Source: Dillenia suffruticosa
Taxonomy: Eukaryota > Streptophyta > Magnoliopsida > Dilleniales > Dilleniaceae
NCBI GenBank assembly: GCA_033439265.1
Contig: JAVTVX010000002.1
Location: forward strand, 9,646,174 to 9,710,173
Length of the DNA: 64,000 nucleotides
Reading direction: 5' to 3'
The notes beneath the pieces are model-generated. The model saw only the letters and a program-made list of their open reading frames with translations, did no database searches and was not told where the DNA came from. This document shows positions 46,540 through 57,179 of this stretch, piece by piece; positions within the stretch are counted from its first letter, which is position 1; each line of letters opens with the position of its first letter. The position numbers were made by a program, and so were the translations under genes.

Positions 46540-47604
46540 GAAATTATGTTAAATGGAGCTAAATTTAAATTAATTAATTCAATCCAAACAATATCATTAG
46601 CACAAATTATTAATTTATTATCATTCATTTAACTATCACTCTATTATGCGAATATAGTTATCTCAAATTATCTTCTTTATCATAATCAATTGCATGGTAT
46701 TGTATACATATAACTACTTAATAATACATAAATTCTCAAACAAAGGCACCAGTTGACAAAGTAGAGCCTTAGCCTTAGCCTTAGCCAAAATTAAGAATAA
46801 TTTTAATTCATTTTTATGAAAAAAGTTTAACTTGTTAAGATTTATAAGTTTTATTTTATTAATAGTGGATTTAGTAGAATATGGTACTAAATTTTTTAAT
46901 CAAAATCCTGAGTTTGACTCTTGATTTTGGTATGGAATAGATTACATTAGGAGAGTAGCTCCTTAAATGGACCACTATAAGTTTTGGATCAAATTAATAG
47001 GAGGATGGCTCCGGATATCGATCAATATAGTACCAAAAAAGTTTTACTTTAATTAAAAAATGCTATAAATAGGGAGGGGGAAGGAATCTCGAGTTCATAT
47101 TGCAAACTCTTTTTTAATTTCTCTACTCAGTGATTTGGCTCTAAGATTAGTGGAAACGATGGAAATAAAAATTTTAATTTAATTTTTTAAAGAAAGAGTT
47201 TAAAATCAATGTTTTTATATTTTTGGAGGGACTTTAAAAACCGTAGGTTTTATGGGATGTGTGGTGGTGGTATTTTGTGAGTATGATTCACACATGCACG
47301 TTTCAATCTTGCTCGTAGCTCGGGGAAAAAGGAGAAAGTCATAAATGACTTGGAAAGAATTAAAACAATATACACAAGAGATGAAGCTTATATTACACTA
47401 TTCAAACTTTCAAATAGAAATATATGAATGGAATCTTTCATTTCACCCTTGAAAATTAAATTAAACTTATTTACTTGCTCATCCTTGTCATTGTTTGTAA
47501 TTGTATACTCCGAGCGTGCAAAAAGCCATAACTTGCAAAATCTCAAATCCTAATTGTCATTTAATTAGCAAATATATTATCACATCAAAGATACAAGTTA
47601 AAAT
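46540..47604. other. AT-rich intergenic DNA
   Basis: It includes a short hexamer repeat, CCTTAG three times at about 46767-46786. No gene is seen. Confidence 0.5.
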
Positions 47605-47615
47605 AGCTAAGATGG
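47605..47615. repeat. LINE target-site duplication, left copy
   Basis: AGCTAAGATGG, repeated exactly at 53548-53558 after the poly-A tail. Confidence 0.85.
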
Positions 47616-47642
47616 TGGACAAGTTAGAATAGAGGCAAAAAG

Positions 47643-48694
47643 ATGGAACAGGAGCTTACCAACGCTGCGGATCAGGTGAAATCCATAGAAGAGGAGGATC
47701 ATCTGCAACGAAAGACAACGAAAGTTAAGCCAACGACTAACAATCCAGATGAAACAAGAAACACAAGATTAACTTTTATAGATATGTTGATGGGGCAAGC
47801 GCAAACATCTAGTAGGTGGAGGAGGATAGCAAAATGGTCAATGACATGGAAGAGGCAGTATGGTTGGAAGGACATTCTGAGCCAGAGGAAATCAATTGCC
47901 CAATCTCTACAATGGCATTATCGAATGTGGATCTTAAAAAACTTTGGCAGCCTTGGAGAAAATCCTGCATCATCAAACTACTAGGAAAGACAGTTGGTTA
48001 TCACCTCATGGTCACCAAAACGACTGTCATGTGGAAATTGGAGGGTAGCATGGAGCTCCTAGACCTAAGTGAGGGTTTCTTCCTAGCCAAATTTGACCTC
48101 CATCAGGATTATAATCGGGTTCTGCTAGAGGGTCCATGGATGATCCACGACCACTACCTCGCGGTATAGAAATGGAGACCCTGGTTCTCCCCTTCTACTG
48201 CAAAGATAGAACGTACGACTATCTGGATCCAATTCCCCCAACTCCCTATTGAACTTTTCAATGAAGATCTACTCTTAGAGGTAGGGAAGCTGGTGGGTAA
48301 ACCAATCAAAGTAGATGCTAACACCGTTAATGTTCTGCGAGGCAAGAATGCTCAAGTGTGCGTAGAGGTTGATTTGAGCAAACCATTGGTTCCGAAAGTA
48401 AGAATCGGGAAGAGGATCCAAAAAATTGAATATGAAGGAATTCATGTCCTCTGTTTCAACTGTGGAAAAGTGGGTCACACTAAGGAGAATTGCAGAGAAG
48501 GGGGAAAGGTGGAAGAGGACAAATTTAGGGCTGCCGGAATGGAAGAGAAACCTCCAAGCACGGTGAAGTCGGGAGAAGATCTGGATCTGTGGATGATCGT
48601 AGCGCAAAGACCCAGGTTTGCCAAAACAAGCAAAAATAGGGATAAGGGAGGAAAGAGTAAAGCGAGAGAAAATAGATTCGAAAAATTAAACTAG
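47643..48694 (+). pseudogene. LINE ORF1 (DUF4283-type nucleic-acid-binding protein with CCHC knuckle)
   Basis: It starts MEQELTNAADQVKSIEEEDH, and after one frameshift near 47815 continues in the frame at 47816-48694. FFLAKFDLHQDYNRVLLEGP and IHDHYLAV are typical of the DUF4283 domain of plant LINE ORF1. IWIQFPQLPIELFNEDLL follows. The zinc knuckle CFNCGKVGHTKENC lies at about 48450-48491. A TAG at about 48167 interrupts it. Confidence 0.85.
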
Positions 48695-49340
48695 GCTACG
48701 ATGTGTCAGAGATAGAGACAGACAAAGGGGTACATACAGAGAAGAGGATTAAGCAGCTTCGGGGAGAGACACGACGAAGTCAGCAACAGATCACATGTTC
48801 AACGGATCTTACGGCGATGATACAGTTCAAGGTCGAAGACAGAAGGATCACCATGCGAAGACAACTCAGAGCAAGAAGTCAACCCTTCATAGGGAAGAGA
48901 GACTTGATGGGAAAGCAAGAGCTATGAACATTCGAGAAGCCAGTCTTAAAAGATAAGAACGAAGAAACAGTACCATCAACGTGGACATGGGCCTAATGGG
49001 TTTGCACAATATGGGCCGCGATACCAAACTCATGGAAATGGAGCTAGAGCATAGGCCTAATAGGTCTAATTTACAGCCCAGGACAGATTCAAACCTTGAT
49101 CCAAATAGCATTGAAAGTCTTATGGGCTTGGAGAAGCATAGTTTGGATCCAGGAGAGGAGCCTCCTTACATTCGAAACTTGGAACAGGAGAGAGGCCCGG
49201 TTCGCATAAATCCAAATCCAATGGCTATGAACATCAATGGAGAAATTAAAAGTTGGGCAGGTAATCAGGTGAGGACTATAGACCTCACGGATACAGAGTA
49301 TTGAGCTTTTCTTCCTTCTTTCTTCTTGCCTTTATCTTTA

Positions 49341-52300
49341 ATGAAGATCAAGCTGATAGTTTGGAACTGTTGAGGCATCGGTAACAATAATTTTAGGAGA
49401 GCTTGCAAAGAACTCCTAAGAATGCACGATCCAAATGTTTTGTGTCTCTTGGAGACTAGATCGCACAACTACCCTACCTTCATCAAGAAGATGGGCTGGG
49501 AGAATGATTTCAAAGTTCTGTCCTTTGGCTATAGAGGAGGCCTCTGGCTTAATTGGATTCCCACTAGAATAAATTTAGAAGTTCTCAGCCATTCCAACCA
49601 GATGATCCATGTCAAAATCAGAGAGTGTACAAAAGAGAGCCTAGTTTCTTTTGCGTACGTTCAGCCGTATTTGTAGTCCATGGAAGTTTTATGGGAAGAG
49701 ATGCAGGTGATGGCCAGTGGTATCCAAGCCCCTTGGTTTGTTATGGGCGATTTCAATGACATAAGTAGCGTGGATGAAACGAGTAACACTAATTTTAAGT
49801 CCTGGAACAGATTGCAGAGGCTGAAAGATTGGTGGGATAGGTGCAGTCTCTCAAGTCTTGAAGCTCTCGGTTCCAAATTCACGTTATCTAAGTTTAACAA
49901 TGGTAAGGTGGTCCTTCAGCAGAAACTAGATAGAGTTTTAGCCAACCAACAAGCTTTCCTGGAGTTCGATGATCACAAAGTCATGAATTTGCCAAGGCTT
50001 CATGGTGATCACTCCCCAGTGATGCTGGTCACTAACCACACCTACCCATCTAGAAAGGAGAGGCGGCCATTCAGATGGGAAGCAGCTTGGCTTACTCATC
50101 CGGACTTCAAAACAATCTTCAAGGAAGCTTGGGAGACTAATAATAACTATTTGCTCCACTCCATCGATCAGGCAGGTAACGAATTAAAGATCTGGAACAA
50201 AGAGGTCTTCGGCAACATATTTACAAGAAAAAGGAAGTTGGAGAAGAGGATCAAAGGTATCCAAAACTCAAATCACTATCACTACTCCACTTTCCCTCAG
50301 AAGTTAGAGAAAGACCTCTTGAGAGGCTACCACTTAACTCTTGAGCAAGAAGAGCTATTTTGGCTTCAGAAATCTATAGTTGATTGGATAGCCAAAGGCG
50401 ACAACAATACCAAATTTGTCCACATGCAGACGAAAGTTAGAAGGAACAGGAACAAGATTGCTGCTTTGAAAGTTGAAGGCTCTTGGTGCGCCGACCAGGA
50501 GAGACTTCAAGCTTCAGCTATTGATTATTGTGCTAAGCTGTTTGAAGCTAACAGGGTGGAGGCCCCCAGTGACCGCTACTACAGATATGTAAAAGATTAA
50601 ATGAAGAAGTCAATGCTTGCCTCACTAGGAGAGTTGAAGAGGAAGAAGTTAGATCTGCTCTCTTCTCTATGAAGGGATTAAAAGCTCCTGACCCTAACGG
50701 TATTCAAACCATCTTTTTTCAGCAAAATTGGAGCACTGTCAAGGCCTCCTTGTGCAACTTTGTTGAAAATGCTCTCAAAGACGGATTCTTCTGGTCGGCA
50801 ATAGCAAATGCCCTTCTAGTTCTCATCCTCAAGCAGCCCAATCCTGAATGCATGAATGACTTCAGACCTATTAGTCTCCTTAATTCCTCCTTTAAAGTGT
50901 TGTCCAAAGTCATTATTCAAAGCTTGAGACTCTATCTCAAAAATTTAGTAAGAGATCACCAATCCAGCTTCCTCTCGAGCAAGAGTACTCTTGACAACAC
51001 AGTGGTTCTCCAAGAGGTAATTCATTCTCTGAGGAACCCTAAAAACAAGAGCAATGCCATGATTCTAAAAGTTGATATAAAAAACGCTTACGATAGTGTC
51101 AGCTGGGAGTATCTTGGCAAAGTGCTGCTGGACCTCGACCTCCCTCACTCTCTGGTTAAGCTCATCATGTTCATAGTCTCCGTAGGGAACACTTCTATCC
51201 TTTGGAATGGAGAAACTTTGTAGCCTTTCAAACCTAGTCGTGGGCTTAGATAGGGGGATCCTCTTTCCCCTTACCTCTTTATTCTAGTTCTGGAACGGTT
51301 AGCATATATGATCTAGGACAGAACCAGAAGAGGATCATGGCTCCCCATTAAGATCAGTAGAAATAGCCCCCTCATTTCTCTTGTCTTTTACGCAGATGAC
51401 CTCCTTTTGTTCTCCAAAGCAGATCAGCTAAGTATGAGCAATATCTTGGCTTGCTTAAAGGAGTTCGCTGTAGAAAGCGGCATCACAACCAACCCCAGCA
51501 AATCAAAGTTGTGGGTCTCCCCTTTAGTCCACTAGACCCTAAAAGACTCCTTGGTGGCTACAAGTAGGTTCTCTCTTATTGTGGACTTGGGAAAATATTT
51601 GGGGACTCCCATAATACACAAAAGAGTTGACAAGTAGGCTTTCGGCTTTATTGTACATAAGGTGCAGTACATGCTTGAGGGGTGGAAGGCAAAGCTTCTA
51701 AGCCCTACGGGAATGAAGGTTTTGATTCAATCGGTGAATGTTGCTCTCTCCATCTTCACCATGGAAGCTACATGGCTACCAAAGTCCATTTGTAGGAAAT
51801 TAGATCAAATCAATAGAGACTTTCTCTGGGGATGGTCTGCGAATTAAAAGAAAGTCCATCTTGTCAACTGGGACAAGGTTTGTAGGCCCAAAAAGGAGGG
51901 TGGTTTGGAGTTGAGAATGACCAGAGACTCCAATATTGCGCTCATGGCCAAGCTGGGTTGGAGGATCCTCAGAGGGGATGATAGTTTGTGGTGCAGAGTC
52001 TTATGGGATAAATACTTGAAAAGTAAAGACTTGTTTAGCCAAAGATACAAGACTGGTGCCTCTGTGGTCTGGAAAGGGAGCATGAAGAGTAGAGATATCA
52101 TAGCCAAAGGTTTGAAATGGAAAATCGGAGATGGTAGCAAAATAAATTTTTGGACTGACATTTGGGTGGGAAAGGAGCCTCTGATAAACTTTTCTCTTAC
52201 CCCGCATACAACCTCCCCTAACGACATCAAAGTCAATCAGTTCATCAGTGATAGCAAAGTTTGGAAAATTGAGGAGCTCCAGGCCTGTCTTCCTCTGGAT

Positions 52301-53497
52301 AAGGTTGAAGAGATAAGAGACATAATGATCCCTAGGCACTTTAGTACTGAAGATGACTTTTACTAGGCTGGGAACAGAGACAGAATCTTCTTAGTTGGAT
52401 CAGCTTATTCCCTCAGCAACATGATGAGAAGGGGAGATAACCAGGAAGATGGTGATTGGTCCAGGATTTGGAAATCCATAGGCCCTGAAAGGGCCAAATT
52501 TTTCATGTGGTTGGCTGTGAAGAACAAGATTATGACCAACATGGAAAGGAAAAAGAGGCACTTTACTTTGGACGATGTCTGTCCGCAGTGCATCAGAGCT
52601 AGAGAAACCACTCTCCATTGCCTTAGAGACTGCCCCTCAGCTAAAGAGATTTAGAGTTTAGTCCATCCTAGTGTGGAGCGGGTAAGTAGCTTCTGGGCTG
52701 AAGATATGATTAATTGGTTTAAGATTGGTTTCAGAGGCTTCAGAGTAAATAGCTTTGTTATAAAAAGATATTCCTTCATAGCTACGGTTTGGGTAATTTG
52801 GAAGGCCCACTGTAGAAGCACTTACCAAAGAGAAAAGATGCCAGCCATGCAGGTTGCAAGATGGGCAAGGAACTTCATCAGAGAACTCAAGTCGACTGCC
52901 ACCTCTGAAACCAAGAGGGAGTGCTGCAGACAGGACTAGGTGGGATGGCTTCCTCTAAAAAGCAAGAGTTTCAAACTCAACACTGATGATTCCGTTCGGC
53001 CCAATGGTCGAGCCGCGGCAGGAAGTATCATAAAAAATGATAGAGGAGATTAGGTGGCTGGTCTTACTGTTAATGCAGGTCGTTGCTCTATCATGATTGC
53101 TGAGCTCTGGAGTGTCAAGGAGGGCCTCTCCCTAGCAAAGAAGAAGGGTATGCAGCACATCGAGCTCAAGATGGATTCGCTGAACATCATCAATCTCCTC
53201 AAAGTAGATATTGGGCATGATCATCCTCTTGAGGGGGTCATTAGAGACTGCCAGAAGCTGATGAATGAGATCCCCGTTGCAGAGATCCGTCATGTGCCTA
53301 GGGAAAGCAATCAATGCACACACTTCCTCGCTGCTCTCAGCCACAATTATAACCCAAGTCTCCACGAGCTTACTCTTCCTCCTCCTTCCATGAGTAAGCT
53401 CATTCAGAATGACAAGTTGGGAGTCAAGACTCTAAGGATTAAGAACTCTTCTGTTTCAGAAAGCCCAAAGGGTTTGGGCCTGGCTTTGGGCCGCTAG
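49341..53497 (+). pseudogene. LINE ORF2 (endonuclease, reverse transcriptase, RNase H)
   Basis: ATG 49341 begins MKIKLIVWNC. The apurinic-type endonuclease shows LLETRS, FVMGDFNDIS and HGDHSPVML. Reverse transcriptase runs from about 50640 (KGLKAPDPNGIQTIFFQ) through MNDFRPISLLNSSFKVLSKV and LKVDIKNAYDSVSWEYL to the catalytic FYADDLLLF (about 51388-51414). A zf-RVT region (AKFFMWLAVKNKI, CPQCIRARETTLHCLRDCP) lies at about 52490-52640. The C-terminal RNase H (KLNTDDS, MIAELWSVKEGLSLA, KMDSLN, RHVPRESNQCTHFLA) occupies about 52965-53340. It ends GLGLALGR before the tail. About ten stops and one frameshift near 50600 break it. Confidence 0.9.
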
Positions 53498-53547
53498 TGT
53501 GCCTTTTGTTTGTTTTGTCTCTCATCTACAAAAAAAAAAAAAAAAAA

Positions 53548-53558
53548 AGCTAAGATGG
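53548..53558. repeat. LINE target-site duplication, right copy
   Basis: AGCTAAGATGG directly after the A-tail, identical to 47605-47615. Confidence 0.85.
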
Positions 53559-56270
53559 CTTGGTTCAAAACAGTTTGCTCACGTGTCATTTTCGAAAACA
53601 CGACACTCTTTGGGTGAGCTTTGAAGAAGTTATGCGATGAATGACTTTTTAAAGTCATTAAAAATATTAAAAACGTGAAATCTTTGTCAAAGGAAAATCC
53701 AATAAATATTGCAATCAAATCCTAATCGAAGTAAATCGATTTATACATCATTGGAAAGTTCCTCAAATCTAATTCTAGTACAACAAAAATGGGCTTAATT
53801 TAATTGGAGTTCTTTAACTAAAATTATGATCAATTTATTTCCAAACTATGAGCTAATATGCTTGAAAGAAAACTAAGTCCATCTTGTACTTGAATTAAAG
53901 ATGGGGATTATCAAAGAGATAATCTTTAACCAACTAAAGCTTTGATTAAATGAGAAATCAAAGGGAAACAAGGGATATGGATGAAGATTAAGAGGAGGTT
54001 ATGGGCACCTGGAGTTTACATATGAAGTTGTATTCCTTGAAGATAACAATATGAATGAAGATTGAAAATCTATAGCACCCAGTTGATTTTAGTTAGTGTT
54101 ATTAGAATTTGATCGTACCATGGTCAAACCATGGTTGGATTGTAGTCCAGAGGAAAAATGAATCGATTTGAATAAAATACTATTTAAATAATTGAATCGG
54201 GGGTTAATACAGTTGAACCGCGATTTTTTAGTAAGTCATGATTGAACTGCGATTTTTTAATAAAAAGTGTTGATTTATATTCAACCATTAAATATGAAAA
54301 ATTTACTAAAATTTAATTCATTAAAATTTAAATAGAATTACATTTAAATTTGTAGAATATAATATGTTAAAAAAATTTTACAAATCAAAATCTTTAAAAA
54401 TCTCTCCAAATCTATCGACTTCTCTTCTCTTTCCATATCTATTTCCTTTACTCTCTCAATCTTTCAAATTAATCTATCAACTGAATTTATTGTTTAATAT
54501 GAATTTTTAAAATGATCGTTGATTTTATATTTATTAAAATTTTATTTTTAAATTTTTATATGAAAATAGGAAATTAATATATTTTTTAATTATATATTTA
54601 TTTTAATTATATATATATTTATTTTAAAAATAATTTTATATATTTTTTAATTATTATTAAAAATCAAAAGTTCAATCACGTTGACTCACAACGGAGTCGG
54701 TTGAACTATAATTTTAAAGTTCATGGTTTGATATATGATATGGTTACAATAATATTGATTCTTTCTGGAATAAAGATGAGAACGAGGAATAAACTTGTGC
54801 ACTTAATTAATCACTTGAAGACTCTAGTTATCCCTAAAATCAAGGAAATCCGGTCTTAATAACGAGGATAAAAATAAAAAATATGGTGAACAAGTTACCA
54901 TTTGTTTGTTTTTTTATTATTGATAATTAGTTTTGAAGAAGAGTATTTAGACATTTCAGACCAAATATACCAATCACTTTTTTTATTTTCCTCTAATTTA
55001 TTTTTTCCTATATTTTTTTGTTAGTAGTTTAGTAGTTTTTAAACCTTATGCTAGGTCAATTGGTGCTCAAAGTGAGTTTAATGGAGTCCCCGATATTTCT
55101 TTTTCTCTTCATAATCCATGTATTTGGTTGTATATTGATTATCAATAAAGCTTATATTTTCACTTTAGAAAATATTAATTTGATTGATTTTTGATTGGTA
55201 AAGTGATGTTAATTTGGGAATATTAATTTAGAAAATACTTTGATTAATTTTGGTAGATTTTTGGCAAGTGAGATTGTTCCCAAATTTTATAATTTATTTA
55301 ATAAGGAAAGTGGTAGAAATGGAAAGATATGACTAAAAAAGAAGAAAATCATTCAAAATTGCCGAATTTTTCCCCCCTATTTCCAAACCGATGGTTTCGA
55401 GAGAAGCATTTTAATGCATTAGAAGTTAATCTCTAATAAATCAATTTTAAAGTTAATCTCTAATAAATCGATTTTAAAATCGATCTATAAGAAAGCCAAT
55501 TTTTAAGGAAATCGATTTGATTTCATTTAATTTTTTTTTCTCTTTTTGGGCAAGTTTAGAGTAGTATTTGAACTATTTTAAAGTCGATTTCTAAAAATCG
55601 ATTTCATGATTTTTTAAATCTGAATAAAAATTATAATATTTTAACAATTTTTACTCATTTTATTAATGTTTAGGAAAATAACCCAGGTGGATGGAGCGGG
55701 ATTTTGGTAATCGCAACACCCCTTTTGTTGGAGAGATTTGGATTTTGATTCTGTCAGGTAAGGGAGGGGTTTTTTTTTTGAGGGGGTGGTCAATTGCTTC
55801 TTGATGTTTGTTTGTTGCAACCACTAGTCTAGGCGTGCTATGCAATGCCTAGTGGTGGATGTTGTGTAACAAAATAGGAGCACGAATGTATGAACCTTTT
55901 TGGAGTTATTTCCGGGCCTTTTCATTAATACACCATTTAAATCCGTATTCTACACTAAAATGTCCCGGATACATCCTTTTTTTTCAAAGAAAAAAGAAAT
56001 TAAATTATCATGTGATGTAATAATATACAGCTTTCATATATTAATTATATTATACGTATTTGATGTTTGTATCATATCAGCCCATGCTATGCTTCAATTT
56101 ATAAACAATAATAAAATAATGATAATAGTGTTAGAGATGAGGAGGGCCGAGTGGACAACAGTCTAAACGCAGCGCAGCCCAGATATTTTCAGGTCTGGGG
56201 CTCAGAATATTCCCGATATGCGCCATGGGTTGGGCCCAGATATCCTGGGATGCATTTGAAACCGTGAATC
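53559..56270. other. AT-rich intergenic DNA upstream of GBSS
   Basis: No gene is recognised. Two small tandem repeats are visible: TTGAACCGCGATTTTTTAGT and its variant at about 54221-54262, and a ~28 bp unit with AGTTAATCTCTAATAAATC at about 55424-55480. The 54.1-54.75 kb stretch has CATGGT/ACCATG-rich ends and could be an old transposon fragment. Confidence 0.45.
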
Positions 56271-56271
56271 G

Positions 56272-56272
<1 letters not shown>

Positions 56273-56324
<52 letters not shown>
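56273..56324. repeat. (GA)n microsatellite in GBSS upstream region
   Basis: About 26 GA units, followed about 20 bases later by a G13 run (56347-56359). Confidence 0.9.
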
Positions 56325-56328
<4 letters not shown>

Positions 56329-56377
56329 AGGTGCCTAGTTATTGGAGGGGGGGGGGGGGACAAGGCCACTAGTTCGA

Positions 56378-56391
56378 GGCCACGTGGCAGA
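56378..56391 (+). promoter_or_regulatory. G-box in the GBSS upstream region
   Basis: GGCCACGTGGCA holds a perfect palindromic CACGTG core at 56381-56386, about 220 bases before the leader-intron donor. G-boxes bind plant bZIP and bHLH factors. Whether this one is used cannot be told from sequence. Confidence 0.5.
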
Positions 56392-56602
56392 GAGGACTAA
56401 AACGCCCACTACAAATGTCAGAACTAGCAACCAGCTCATAACGAGCGGGCCAACCAAGACACACACGTTCCAATTCCATAGCCAGAGAGCTCTCCTCTCT
56501 CTTCCCCCACTGATCACTCCTCGCTCTTTCCTTGCCGGTTCCGACTAGAACCCTCCTCACCTCTCCATCCACCACTCTGTACTCTGCTGTGAAGTCAAAC
56601 GG

Positions 56603-56658
<56 letters not shown>

Positions 56659-57161
56659 AATCATAAGTGCTTTTGAGAATATCTCTGAGTGTTGAATTTG
56701 AAATTGAACCAACTCATCATACTCACTCACGATGGAGGGGAGAAGGGGGTTAGGAGTGATTTGCTCATCCCTTTTCTGATTCCCCTGCTCTTCCCCCGTT
56801 ACATTACCTTCAGGGCTTCATCACTTATAAAAATTATATTAGAAAAAGAAAAATCTATCAGGCTGCTCCTCCATCCTCTAGCCACTACTTTTGTAAGTTG
56901 TTGTGCTGCAACAACAAAGCTGCTATCATCTTCTTTGTTTTCTTTTCCCAATAGGAATCAAATTTCATTTTTTTCTCACGTAAAGTTTGAGTTTCCTCTG
57001 CTAGTTTTAAACCCGACGGATTTTAATGATTTGATCTCAGCCTCAAACATTTACGAATTTGATCACCCCTACCATGTGGAAATTATTTATTAATTCTACC
57101 CACTCTTTTCTTTTGAGTTGCTTTTGTATATTGACTCTCTTTTGCTACCTATCACCACCAG
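56603..57161 (+). other. Leader intron of the GBSS gene
   Basis: A donor GG|GTAAGT at 56603 and an acceptor CACCACCAG at 57161 define a 559 bp intron in the 5' untranslated region. It ends 18 bases before the start codon. GBSS (Waxy) genes of plants are known to have such a leader intron. A (CT)n run starts four bases after the GTAAGT donor. Confidence 0.75.
56607..56658. repeat. (CT)n microsatellite next to the leader-intron donor
   Basis: About 25 CT units starting within the donor consensus (GTAAGTCTCTCT...). Confidence 0.9.
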
Positions 57162-57179
57162 GAACAGAAATTCCGAGCA

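Larger units (their letters stand above)
47616..53547 (+). mobile_element. L1-type LINE, nearly full length (5.9 kb)
   Basis: Two ORFs in plus orientation (gag-like ORF1, and ORF2 with endonuclease, reverse transcriptase, zinc-binding region and RNase H) are followed by a poly-A tail at about 53529-53547. An exact 11-base duplication flanks the whole. ORF1 begins only about 27 bases after the left flank, so the 5' leader is very short or slightly truncated. Each ORF has stops and frameshifts, so it is inactive, but the protein domains are easy to read. Confidence 0.92.

Noticed and set aside
43243-46547. GAAATTAT on both sides of Copia-2 as a target duplication
   Set aside because: The match exists, but the sequence after the left copy does not begin with an LTR-like TG and would place the LTR start at TATCC or ATCC. 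In AT-rich DNA this may be chance.
46850-47060. Possible tRNA-derived SINE
   Set aside because: A loose B-box-like GAGTTTGACTC is present, but no convincing A box, tail or target duplication.
54110-54750. Possible MITE with CATGGT-type ends
   Set aside because: The ends are only loosely inverted and no target duplication can be defined.
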